Shown one piece after another: positions 9,390-20,600 of a stretch of 62,969 bases of DNA. The notes beneath the pieces were generated by a model, which saw nothing but the letters and a program-made list of their open reading frames with translations, ran no database searches and had not been told where the DNA came from. This DNA comes from Cyanophora paradoxa (taxonomy: Eukaryota > Glaucocystophyceae > Cyanophorales > Cyanophoraceae), in the NCBI GenBank assembly GCA_004431415.1, contig QPMI01000328.1, positions 1 to 62,969 on the forward strand, in the 5' to 3' direction. Positions within the stretch are counted from its first letter, which is position 1. Each line of letters starts with the position of its first letter. The position numbers were made by a program, and so were the translations under genes.

Positions 9390-12300
9390 GGGGCGGCCTC
9401 CCTTGCGGCAATGCACGCGCGGTCGAGGCTACAGGGCGCCCCCGAGGCCCACGGGGCGGGAGAGGGGCCGGGCGGAGAGCAGGGCGGCGCGCTCGGCCAG
9501 CCAGGCCTCGGCGCGCGTCGAGATGGGAGCGGGTGGGGGCGCGGGGGCGAGGGGCGGCGTGGGCGAGTGGGCGCCCCGGGCCGACGAGACGAGGGGGCCG
9601 AAGGGCGCGAGGGCCGCCGCCTCCCCTCGCGCCGAGAGCGAGCGCGCCGGCCGAGGCGCCTGCCCGCCGGCGAGCTTGCCCGGCGGGAAGGGGCCGAGCG
9701 GGGCCCGCAGGCGTCCCGAGGGGGCCGGGCCGGAAGCAGGCCTGGATCTCCGAGGGCCTCAGAGTGGCGGCGGCCGCCGCGGGGCGCTCCTGCCCGGCCC
9801 GGGCCGCCAGGCACCGACCCCGGGCGCAGCTCAAAGTCAAAGAGGGCGGGGCGGCGGCCAAGGCGCTGGGCGGCTGCGGGGAGAGGCTGGGGCGGCGGCC
9901 GGGGGCGCGGGCGCGGGGCGTGGAATAGGGGCGGGGCGGGGCGGCGGCGCGCTCCGTGCTCGCGGCGTGCGCGAAGCCGTGGGGCGGCCCCGCGCTCGCC
10001 GGCTTGCTCGCCGAGAGCGACGGCCGCTGGGCGCGCTCGTCAGGCGACGGGATCGGGCGGGGGAGGGAGCACGCACTCGGGGCCCCTCGAGGGGGAGGGC
10101 CTTCGGGGCCAGGGCCAGTGGCGGGGCGGGGAACTCCGGGGCCGCCTCGAGGCGAGGGGAGGCCGGCGACGGGGGAAGAGCGGGGAACCAGGGCGGGAGG
10201 AAGCATGCGGGAAACGGGGCGGGGAGGACGAATCGCGGGGCCGGCGCGAAGATCTCCAGGTCGAACTGCGCCAAGTAAATTTTAGGACTTTTCGGGGGCG
10301 TGGACGGGGGGAGAAGCGCGGGGGGTACGGCAGCGTGCCTCGCGATGAAGGGCCCCGGCGGGGGGTGCGAGGAGCCTCTTCACGGCGAAGGCCTCCAAGG
10401 GGGCGCCCCGCGGGGACCCCGCCTGCCCCGCGAGCCCTCGCACGATCGCCACGGCCTGCGGCGCGGGGCAGCGCGTTGGGGCCGGGGGCGGGAGGTGGGA
10501 GGGGCGCTTGGAGTCGAACCTGCTGGAGGTACGCCGCCTCCTCGGAGAGGGCCCCCCGGGTGACCGCGGAGAGGGTCTGGGGCGGCAGCACCGGGCGGAT
10601 CTGAGGGCGCCCCTCAAGTCAACCCCGGGGTAGGGAAGGGGCGTGGCGGGGTGCACCCGAACGCGGGCTCCGGGGAAGGCGAGGGGGCGGAGGAGGGCGG
10701 GGTGGGGACGGCGGTACGAGTCCACGTCGGTGCGGGGGGGGAAGAGGGGCGGGGGCCAGTCGAGGAGGTCGGAGGCGAGCTCCTCGGGGAGCAGGGCGAA
10801 CGCTCCCCGCCCCGCCCCCGCCGGCGAGACGCGCCCGCCACCCCCCGCCGCCTTTCCGGCGGGGCGGGGCGCTGCGGGCGCTGCGTGGGCGCAGAGGGGG
10901 CGGGGCGGCCGGCGGCCGGGGTGAGGTGCGGCCGCCTGCGGGGCGGCGGCGTCGGCGGGGCGCGGCCGGCGGGGAAGGGCGCGCGCACCCTCGCTGGCCG
11001 GAGAAGGCGAGCGGCTCCTGGCGGAGCCGGAGGCGGCTGGCGGGGCAGGGGCGGCGGGGGCGGCCGGCGGGGAGGGGCGCTGCGCCCTGGGCGGGTGCGG
11101 GGGCAGGCCCGCCGCCGGCACGGCGGGGCGGCGGTGGGCGGGGGCGCTCCCCGTACCGCTCCGGCCCCAGCTGCGCCGGCCGCGGGGCGCTTTCCGCGGG
11201 GAATGGCTCCGGCGGCTGCGGCGGGGGGCGTTCCGAGGAGGACCCCGCGCGGGGCGGGGGGCACGCGCACCGGCGGGGGCGGGGCCGGCTTCTCGATGCC
11301 GAGGCGGACGCGCGAGTCGGCGCTCGCCTGAGGCGCCCGCGGCGTCGGCTGAGGGCGGAGCGGGGCGGGGCGGGGCGCCTGTGGGGCGCACCTTGACCTC
11401 CGCCTCGATGGCCTGCGCCCTCCGCAGCTGCGCCCCGGCAGACCCTCAGCCGGCGCCACGCACGGGGCCTGCCTCGCGCGAGGCCGCACCGCCTCCATCT
11501 TGCGCCGCGCTTCGGCGGCCGCCCGCGCCTCGCGCTCCCGCTCCTCCGCGCCGGCGGCCCAGTCGTCGGCGTCGCACCTGGGCGGGGGCGGCGGGTGAGC
11601 GGGAGGCGGGGCGGGAGGGGGGGTCGGGGGCGGGGGCGGGGGAGGGGACCCGACGAGGCCGACGAGGGCGGCGCGGGCGATGTCGTCGGCCTTGGCGGCG
11701 TCCCGCGGCATCCACGCGAGCAGCTCGGGGAGGATGAGCCGGGGGTCGGCCGCCCGCCGGGGCACCCACATCCCCCGGATCGCCGCGTGCCCCAGCAGCA
11801 CCTCCGCCCACGGCGTAGCCCCCTGTCGCCTCCGCTGCCGCGGCGCCCGCCGGATCAGCGGCCGCGCCTCCGGCCCCCTCTTCCCCGAGTCGCCCGCCTG
11901 CTGCGGCGGCTGCAGCGGCGCCGCCGGCTGAGGCTGCGCCGACTGCTGCTTCTCGCCGGCGGAGAGGGGCCCTGGGGCGGCCTGCGGCCCCCCCCCCTCC
12001 TCCTCGTCCATGGGGAGGAAGAGCCCCTGGAAGCTCTTCTTGAGGCGGCTGAGGGAGCTGCGCCGCGCCGGCGGCTGCCCCGGCTCGGGGCTCGCCGAGC
12101 GCCCCCGCTCCAGCGGCGCCCCCTCCTCCTCCCCGTCCTCGCACAAGCTTTCGTTCACTAAGGCGTGCGCGAGCGCGGCGCGTCGGCGGCGAGCGCGGGG
12201 CGCGCAGGCGGGCGAAGGGCGGACCGAGGACGACGGCGGTGCGCATCGGCGTCGTCGTGTACTCTCCGTCGTCGATGCGCACATCGTCGTCCTCCTTCTC

Positions 12301-12492
12301 CGCCTCCTCGCGTCGCATGGCAGGCGCCATACCGCTGCCCCCGACCCCGCTGCTGCCGCCGCCCCGCACTGCCGAGCGCCAGAACGTCTAGCCGTCCCGC
12401 GCCGCGGCCTGTCAGCGCTGGCGGCCTAGGGGTTGCAGCGGGCCGCGCACCTGCCAGCTCGTCCGCAGGGCGGCGTCGTAGGGGTCTGACAT
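9390..12492 (-). CDS. Uncharacterised Pro/Ala-rich protein
   Basis: I do not recognise this gene. The likely start is ATG 12492, giving MSDPYDAALRTSWQ before a GT donor. Later exons contain the acidic KEDDDVRIDDGEYTTTP, then VNESLCEDGEEEGAPLERG after an intron that begins GTCCGCCC and ends CCTTAG. A basic segment SLSRLKKSFQGLFLPMDEEE follows, and then an ordered-looking helical block around 11690-11820 (AEVLLGHAAIRGMWVPRRA, DPRLILPELLAWMPRDAAKA). An EEREREARAAAEARRKMEA helix comes next. Downstream exons include FALLPEELASDLLDWPPPLF, AFAVKRLL and AQFDLEIFAPAPRF. The 3' end is uncertain because the last kilobase is Pro/Arg-rich in all minus frames; it must stop near the convergent hydrolase gene. 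Function unknown. Confidence 0.45.
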
Positions 12493-13492
12493 GCTCCCGC
12501 TGCGCTTGGCCGGCGAGCCGTCGGCGCCGCGCTGCTTCCTCGGCGAGCCGCTCGACGCGGGCGGCTCGGCGCGGAAGAAGCTTCCCCATGAACCCTGGAG
12601 GTGCTCTAGTCGGGGCAGTCAGAGCTACACCTGGACCGAGGCGTTTTTCTTAGCACCTGGCAGGTCGGCCCTGAAAACAACTGCACGGGTGGAGGCCTTG
12701 CCGTCGTCCATGCCGCAGCGCTGTCTGCTGTGGACCGCAGTGCCCCGCCTGCCCTGAGCTTAGCGCTCCACTGGTTCTTGCGTCTGGAGCTCACGCAGCG
12801 GCTGCACTCGTAGTTATGAGCGTTAATTCACGCAGAGGTCTCCTTGGCAAACCTGTGTTCGCCCAGAAGAGTAGCCCTGTTGGCTAGCACAGGCAAGCTT
12901 AAGTGAAGCCGCCTGCAGTACTAGTGTCGCACTATGCGCGCCGCGCCCCAGTCTACCCCTACCCCTGGACGGGTACAGGTATATCGTTATCGTACTGGTC
13001 GCGATCGATCGCGATATCGTTATTGATCATGATCCGATGATCGCGATCGGCCGGCGCCGGCCGCGCGCGCGCGGGGCTGCCGCGCGCAGCTGCAGGCTCG
13101 CGCCGATCGCCGAGTCGAGCGCTAGCGCTAGCGCAGCGCTATATATACACTAGTTGGAAACTTTGAAACGGGGTAGGGCCCCCCGGGCCGCTTTGCAGCG
13201 TTTGCAGCGAGATCCGGGCCATGGGCGCCGGCTATCGATATACACACTATCGATATCGATCCGCTATCGATATCGATGATCGATCAGCAGGCCAAGCATG
13301 CATATGGCGGCCAAACTCGAAAGCATTGCAATTGTCATTTTGCGAGCTGAATTTGAAGATTTGGCGACACTAGTCTAATAATAACACAGGCGCTGGAATG
13401 CATCATCAATCATGCGACATAGTGGGGCGATACGGTGCAAACGCACGCTGCTGCCTAAATAAACGCGACCGTGGGGGTCACTGACCGGAATA
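12493..13492. other. Intergenic region
   Basis: This is the upstream region of the unidentified minus-strand gene and the downstream region of the SUMO ligase gene. No exon is supported. From about 12900 the DNA is rich in palindromes such as GCGATCGATCGCGATATCG, a CGGCCGGCGCCGGCCG run near 13048-13065 and AGCGCTAGCGCTAGCGC near 13118-13134. Confidence 0.5.
13232..13285. repeat. Clustered ATCGAT palindromes
   Basis: The palindrome ATCGAT (often CTATCGATATCGAT) recurs about six times in 54 bp. It is non-coding. Confidence 0.7.
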
Positions 13493-16400
13493 TCACTGCC
13501 CGCCGGCGCCGTCCCAGCCGTCGAGGAGCCAGTCGTCCGGCAAGAAGTTGCCGTCCTCTTGGATGAGGCTGGGGAAGACAAAGCCGTCGCCGCCCCCCTG
13601 CTGCTCCTGCTGCTGCTGCTGCTGGAGCTGCCCCGCGTGCTGCTCCTGCCCCGCCTGCGCCTGCACGTGGGTCCGGGCCTGGGCCTGCGCGGCCTGCTGA
13701 GCGCCGGGTTCCTCCGGGGGCTCCGCTGGCAGGATCTCCGGGAGCCGCGAGAAGCCCGTCCATATGGGCGCCGCCAGGACCGGACCGGAGGAGGGCCCTT
13801 CCTGCAGGGCGGGGCGGGGCGGGGGAGGCGCCTGCGCCTGCCCCGCCTCCTCCTCCTCGTCGAGGTCGAGGATGATGATGTCCGAGGGCGGCCCCGGAGC
13901 TGCGCACCCCCCCGATGTCAACTGGAGCCGCGATCGCTTGGCCGAGGAGGGGATGCCGTGTGCACTCACCGGGGCGGGGCGGCGGCGGCGGGGGAGGGGA
14001 CGGAGGCGGCGGCGCCGGGGGCTCCCAGACGTCGTGGCGGCTGGACCAGGCCTGCAGGCCGGGGAAGGCGGAATGCTGGGAAGAGGCGGCGCCGGGAGAT
14101 GCGAACGGGTCGAGCGGGTAGAAGGAGGCCTGCGGCGGCATCGCCGAGGAAGAGGACGAGAAGGTGCTCGACAGGGACCCGCATAAGGCGAAGTGCTGCT
14201 GCTGCGCCTGCTGCTGCGCCTGCTGCAGCAGCTGCTGTTGCGCCTGCTGCTGCTGCTGCTGCGCCTGCTGCTGCGCTTGTAGCTGCGCCTGCTGCTGCGC
14301 CTGCTGCTGTAGCTGCTCATAATAAAGGGAGAAGGTGGGGGGCCGCAGGAGCGCGCTCGCGGCGGCGGAGGGGGCGGGGGCGGGGGCGGCGCGGGCGGCG
14401 TGGCGCTGGCGGGCGGCGAGCAGCTGGTGCGAGTACTCCAGCAGGGCCTCTGCCGAGGCCGGCTCCCCCGGGGCCGCCTGCGTCTGCCGCCAGGACGAGG
14501 ATGAAGAGGAGGTCGAGGAGGAGCGCCCCAGGGAGGAAGACGACGACGGGGCCCCGGCGGAGCGCACGCGCGAGAAGGGGTTCGTGAAGGAGCTCGGGAT
14601 GGTGCTCAGGCCCGAGGGGAGGCCGGGGGGGCGGGCGGAGAGGCAGGGGAAGGGGTACACGGGGGCCTCCTGGGGGGGTGGGGCGGCGTCGGGCTCCGTC
14701 TTGATGACGACTGGGGGCGGCGGGGGCCGCGGCAGCTCCTCGTCGTCGCTGTCGAGCACGATGACCTCGGGCTCCTTCGGGGCACTGCTCACCCGCTTCG
14801 CCGGCGGCTCCGCGGGCGATGAGGGCCCCGCCCCCTCCCCCTCCAGCGGCCCCCGGAGCCCCTCCTGCCGGCCCGGCGAGGCGGCGGCCTCGCCGTCGCC
14901 GCTGGAGCGGCGGCGCTTCGTGCCCGAGGCGGGGGCCCCGTGCGCGGGCCCCGGCGGCTGCCAGGAGCCGTCGGGGAGCACGACGACGTGCGTCTCCTCG
15001 GGCGAGACGCTCTCGAGCACCTGCGCGCCGGCCCGCCCCGTCAGCTGCCGCCGCGCGGCGGGGCAGCCCCGGCGCCCCGGCGGCGCTGCAAGCCACGCGC
15101 CCTGCTCATTAGGCCGTCCACGACGAGCTGCGAGTAGGGGAGCGGCTGGTTGCACACCGGGCACTGCGGGGCGGCGTGTGGGGGCAGGGGGGGGACGAGG
15201 GGGCGGGGGGAGGGGCCCGGCGCGCACGTGCCAGACGTGCTGCTGGTGGGAGAACTCCAGGAAGGCCTGCAGATCGAAGCACTGCGGGTGCTTGCAGGCG
15301 CGGCCCTTGGCGGCCACCCGCAGGCGCTGGTACGAGAGCGGGCACCGCAGCGACACCGTCGTCACCTGCTCCTCGATCTCCAGGTCGCTGTCCGCCTCCT
15401 CGGGCACCGGGGGCGGGGCGGCCGCCGGGATCGACCCGCGCCGCTGCGCCCCGGCGGGGTCCGCGCCGCCCGGGATAGCCCCCGCGGCAGAGCCGGCGCC
15501 GCAGCCGGACATGGCGGCGGCTAGGGCGGCGCGTTCTTGCTCGCCGCGCATCATGCGCTGTACGACCTGCGGGGCGCTCGCTCGCTCGCTGGCGGCGCCG
15601 GGGCGGGGCGGGGCCGGCCGCACCTCGTGGGGCGTGCGCATGGCGACGAGCTGCACGGCCGCCACCCCGAAGAGCGCGGTCGGCCGCTCGAGCTCCAGCA
15701 GGTTGCGCCCTGACGCGATGTACTGCCGCCCCGCACCTTGGTGGCCGCACCGCGCCCGGCGTGCGGGCGGGGGCGCACCTGCGTGATGTCCATCGGGGGG
15801 TACGTTACGTAGGGTTCCTTGGAGGCGCCCTTCACGTGGCGCACCTTCCTCAACTGCCGGCCGGGCTCAGGGCGAGGGCGGGCGCGGGAGCGGCAAGGGC
15901 GGAGGGGCAGGACGCTGCGCACGACGGGTGGATCCACGGGCCGCCGGTTGATCTTGGGTCGCATCTCCGGCACCCACCCGACGTCCTTGTGCTTGTGCGA
16001 GAAGAGGCGGACCTGCCGGCGCCGGGCCGCCGGGCTCAGCAGGGGCGCCCCGGCGGGGCCGAAACGCGCCGGCGCGACGCACGTGCACGGCCAGCCCGCA
16101 TTTCTCGCCGGCGCGCCGCTTGACGCTGCGGCGTGGCGCCGGTCGGGTCGCGCGGTCGCTCTGCGGCGCGGAGAGGGAAGGAGAAGGCACGCACAGGTCG
16201 CCCTGGATCATGGCGAAGGTGTTCCGGTCGATCTCGAACTCGCCCTTGATGTTCACCATGCTGATCGTCGTCCCCAGGCCGACGACCCCCAACAGCCGCA
16301 CCTGCGCCGCCACCGCCCATTGGTTTTCTTTCCGTAAGAAAGGAAAAGGAAGGCGCGCCTGCTCGAAGAATGGGTCCTGCTTCTCGATGAAGCGCTCACT

Positions 16401-17296
16401 CATTACCAGCTCCTGCGGGTTGAACGTGGGGGTTTTTGGCACTCCCCCGAACGCGCCCCCATTTCTGCGTAGCTGCGTAAGCGAGAGAGGGAGCGCGTGG
16501 GGCATGGATAGCGGGTGCGCACGATGGGTTCGAAAGGCGCTGCAGAATGGAGCTCGCGTTATACGACGCGTAAGCAGCGCGAGCGACATCAATGGACTGC
16601 GCCCCAGATCGGGCAGCGATGCCCGAACGATCGACGCCGAATAGAGGATTGACAAACTGGCGCATTGATGTTTGGGCTGGCGTTCGGGACGATGCTGCAG
16701 CTGGCTGCTGCGAGTTGAGAAACTGCTGCGGAAGGCGCCATCGGTTCTCCTCGGTAGTCAAGGCCGGCCGCGTGCTCGCTGGTGCTACAGAACTACTTCT
16801 TGAAGCCAATGTGCTGCGATTCAGCGCTGGCACGGGCTGCGGAGCCCCATTCGCGCCGAAGAGAACCGAGGCAAGACGGCCAACAAGGTCGTTCTTGACG
16901 CCTGTCGGCGCAGGGACAAGGGCGGTTAGCCGGATCAGCAATCAGCGGGCTCTATCTGAAAGCTTGGCCGAGTGCGAGAGCGCGAACCGCACTGCGAGAG
17001 CCCGATCCCCGTTTTCGTCCGAACGAACTGCGAGTTCAGTCAGAAGAGAGCGGCGGGCGTCATGCGGGATGGAGCGAGCCTGTATCAACTTCTTGAGTTC
17101 GCCGACCTGCACAGATCACGGGGGCGCGGGTAAGGCGGGAGTTTCAAGTCGTGCGGCTGACTGCGGTGGCGGGGTGGTTGCTATGCACCTTGAGACCATG
17201 TAGGGTCTGCGCCGATGAGAGCCGATTGCGGAGGACGTCGCTGCTCATGCCCAGCTCGGTGCCTAGCATAGACAGGTCGGCCTCCGAAAACGCCAT
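13493..17296 (-). CDS. PIAS/SIZ-type E3 SUMO ligase (SAP, PINIT, SP-RING, SIMs)
   Basis: The protein starts at ATG 17296 with MAFSEADLSMLGTELGM. An exon LKVGELKKLIQARSIP aligns with the SAP DNA-binding motif; a further SAP-like tail TGVKNDLVGRLASVLFG follows. A PINIT-like region (about 15790-16430) holds FNPQELVMSERFIEKQDPFF, VRLLGVVGLGTTISMVNIKG and FEIDRNTFAMIQGDL. The SP-RING (about 15120-15370) reads VSLRCPLSYQRLRVAAKGRA, CKHPQCFDLQAFLEFSHQQH and, after an intron, CPVCNQPLPYSQLVVDGLM, with the expected Cys/His ligands. This domain recruits the SUMO-charged E2. C-terminal features are SUMO-interacting motifs VIVLDSDDEE and DIIILDLDEEEE, an IKTEP sumoylation consensus between them, and a long Gln tract. 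It ends LLDGWDGAGGQ, TGA 13493-13495. Several introns are GC-AG. Confidence 0.85.
14193..14320 (-). repeat. CAG/CTG tract encoding polyglutamine in the SUMO ligase
   Basis: About 128 bp of CTG-rich codons on the plus strand encode Gln-rich (QQA)n on the minus strand, interrupted by Ala and Leu codons. It lies in frame with the SP-RING exon and does not break the gene. Confidence 0.85.
15021..15100 (-). other. GC-AG intron in the SUMO ligase gene
   Basis: Read on the minus strand, the exon ends AGCAGG, the intron begins GCGCGTGGC and ends GCGCAG, and the next exon begins GTGCTCGAG. The spliced product is GLMSRVLESVSPEETH. It is 80 nt with a GCTGACGG branch-like sequence close to the acceptor. 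Confidence 0.75.
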
Positions 17297-17627
17297 TAGG
17301 CCGTGTTTGCTCAGCGCATTGCTGAAGCCTCACATCGTCAATGAGCGCCCGAGTGCTGGCCGCACGGCCTCAAAAAGAATGCTTTACCCCTCAGTGCGCT
17401 GCCGACGCCTGCCGTCGCCTGCCGAAACTGTGCAGCAGGCTGCGCTTTGAGGTTTGAATCGGCGAGTTTAGCTATAGACTCTGCAGCCGGTGCGCACGTC
17501 CGCACGGCGGTGGTGCCCGTGCGCACGCAGGCTGAGGCAGCCCATCGATATCACAAAGCCATCCCATTCACCGATCCTGTACAGATTGAGCGGGCACGAC
17601 TTCACAAGCCCGTGTGGACCCCCGCGA
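17297..17627. promoter_or_regulatory. Bidirectional promoter region, 331 bp
   Basis: The start codons of the SUMO ligase (minus) and the 5'-nucleotidase (plus) face away from each other with 331 bp between them. Both promoters and 5' UTRs must lie here. No clear TATA box is visible. Short ORFs on both strands have no supported function. Confidence 0.55.
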
Positions 17628-20600
17628 ATGGCCAGCGAGAACGGCACCGGCACCAGGCTCTCATACGGCGGTGGAAAACTTAGTAACCCACCCTCGTACG
17701 CCGCGCACGGAAGCTTGTCCCCACACGCCGCCGTCCCGGGCGGCTGACTCGGGTCAGGGAGCAAGAGCTCGCGGCCTTCGAAGACATCGAACCTCAAGAC
17801 CTCCCAGCGCGCCACAAGCGCGACATAACAAGCCGCGTGTTCGTGAATCGGGAGGTCAGGCTCGACCGCATCAAGTAAGACCACACCCCCGCCCGAAGGC
17901 GCCCCTCTTACTCAGCGCGCGCGGCGCGCGCGCCAGGTTCTATGGGTGAGGGCCCGCTCGGCCCCTTTCACGCACCCTAAACTGTTAGCTAGGTTCGACA
18001 TGGACTACACACTGGCTGTCTACAACAGCCCCGCCTACGAGTCCGCAGTCTTTCCACCCTCGGGGTGCTCTTCTCGCACTAAATCAGACGCAGAGCCCTC
18101 GCCTATGACCTCGGTCCGCGCGCTCAGCCGCGCGCGCCCCGCCCGCCGTGGCGGGCGATGCGATCGGGCCGCGCAGCCATCGAGCGGCTCATCTCGAGCG
18201 GGTACCCCGTGCGCCCCTTTCCTCCGAGGGGAAAGGCCCTGGGGCAGAGCGGTGCTCGGGGGCGCAGGCGGAGCTGCGGGCGATGAAGTACGACGCGAGC
18301 TTCCCGATCCGGTGCGCGGCGGCGTGGGCCGGGGCGAGCCTCCGGGGCCTCCCTCGAGCTGGGGCCTCCGAGCGGGCGCCCCCTCCCCCCGCAGGGGCCT
18401 CTTCCTCGACAAGCGCCTGGGCAACCTCCTCAAGGTGCCGCCCCCCCGGCCTTCGGCCCCGCCCCGCACTCACCGCGCCCCCAGGTCGACGCCTTCGGGT
18501 GCGCCCCCGCCGCTTCGGAGGAGGAGCAGCAGCCGCCGCTCGTCCCCCTCGCGGCGCCTCAGTTTGATTGGCCGGGGCGGGGGGCGCGCGCAGGGGGATC
18601 CTCGTCTGCGTGCACGGCCGGGCGCTCGTCTCCAAGGAGCAGCTCCGGGTGCGACGCCCCGCGGCCCGCGCGCGCGCAGTCCACGGGCGCCTCGAGGCGC
18701 GCGACGCGACGCCGGCAGGAGTGGTACCCGACGCGCACGGTGCAGGACGACCAGATCGGGCGCCGCTTCTGGCTCCTCGACACGCGTGCGCCGGGGGGCC
18801 GGGGCGGGGCGGGGGACGGGGCCGGGGCCGACGCCTCGTGCGCAGTCTTCACGCTGCCGGAGGCGTGCCTGTACGCCGACCTCGTCCAGGTGGGGTGGGG
18901 CCCCTGCGGGGTCCGGGCGGGGGCGGCACTCCCTCGGGGGCGCCAGGTGACCCCCGGGGCGCCCCCGTCAGTTCTTCGAGGAGCTCGGCGTCCGCTCGCG
19001 CGAGGCCGGCCCCGCCGCGGCCGCCCAGGCCCCCGCCCCCGCCGCCCCCGCCGAGGCACCGGGCGCCTCCGCCTCCCCGACACCCGCCGTGCCGGTCCCG
19101 CCCCGACCCCGCATCCAGGTGCCCCCCTGCTCGTCCCACAGACAGGGAGCTCGGGGCGCGAGGGGGCGCCGGCGCGCGGGCGGCCTCTCCGGGAGGGCTA
19201 GGGGGAGGGCGGGGCGCTGGGGCTGGGGGCGTCGCGCCGAGGCGGGGGCGGGGCGCAGCGCGAGCTCTCGCTCTCGGCGTCGCCGGCGCACGCGATCCCC
19301 GAGGCCCTCGCCGCCACCCTCGCCTCCCGCCGCGCCTCCCCCTTCCCCCCGCCCCACCCGGGCCCCGGCCCCGCCGCCCCCGAGCCCCGGCCGCCGCCCG
19401 CCCCCGCGGGGTCCCCCAGGGGAGCGGGGGCGGGGCAGGGCCCGATGAGGTCCCCGCCGGTCTCCATCCAGTTCGGCCTGGGGGGCGCCCCGGCCCCCGT
19501 CCCCGAGGAGGGCGAGGGCGAGGAGGGGGACAGCAGCGGCGACGAGGCCCTCGGCGTCCAGCAGGCGAGGAGACAGAGGGGGCCCCGCCCGCCCGCCCGC
19601 CCCCGCCTGACGCCCCGCCCGCCCCCGCAGCTCGCCTCCGAGTCGGTGCAGATCAGCTACGCGAACCTCTTCCAGGCGGGAGCCGCGGGGCGGGCGGGGC
19701 GGGGGCGGGGGGTGACGGGGCGGGGGCAGGACGTGCGGGCGGCGATGGAGCACCTGCACGCGAGCGGCCTCCTCAAGGAGCACACCGTCAAGGACCTCCC
19801 CAAGTGCGGCCACGCGCCCCGAGCTAGCCGGCTTGCACTGCCCGGCCTCACGCCACGGGGCCTTGCTTTCCTTGCGTGCTGCCTTCGCGTGACTCGGGGG
19901 CCGGGGGGCGGGGCGCAGGTACGTGCGCAAGGACGGGCGGCTGCCCCTCTTCCTCCGCCGCCTCCGCTCCAGCGGCGCCAAGGCCCGCCCCGCCCCTCCG
20001 CCCCTCCCCGCCCCCGCCCTCACCCCCCTGCCCGCCCCAGGTCTTCCTCCTCACCAACAGCGAGTACGGTGCGCCGCCCCCCGAGGAGGGGCCCCGGCCG
20101 CCGGCGCCGACGCGGGCGGGCGGGGCGGGCAGACTACACGCACAAGATCATGGCGTACATGCTGGGGGACTACCCGCCGCCCCCCGAGGAGTACGCCGCC
20201 GCCGTCGTCCGCCCCGGCCCCTCCTCCCCCGCCCCCGCCCCCGCCCCGGCGAGGGTGGCCGGCAGGCGGCGGGGACGGGTCGGCGGAAGCGGCCGGGCCG
20301 CAGCCGGACCACGAGCGAGGACGGATCGGACCCCACGCAGGTGCCCCGCTCCCACCCGCGTTTGCATGCCCGTCTGGGTCGGGACGAGTCGGGGGCGAAG
20401 GCTGGGGCCCCCCCCGCGGTGCCGTCCCCCTCGGACCCCGCTGTCTGGATCTCCTACTTCGAGTGCGCGCCCCTCTTCCCCCGACCTCCCCACCCTCCTC
20501 CCCCCCTCCTCCCCTCCCTTTCCTCACGCGCTCCCGCCCCAGCATCGTCATCGTCAAGTGCGGGCGCCGCTGTCCCCCCTCGCGGGGCCGGCAGGGCGGG

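Noticed and set aside
17468-17884. Minus-strand open frame overlapping the nucleotidase 5' exons
   Set aside because: It is antisense to exons that splice precisely into the conserved [11 protein letters not shown] motif and has no recognisable domain.
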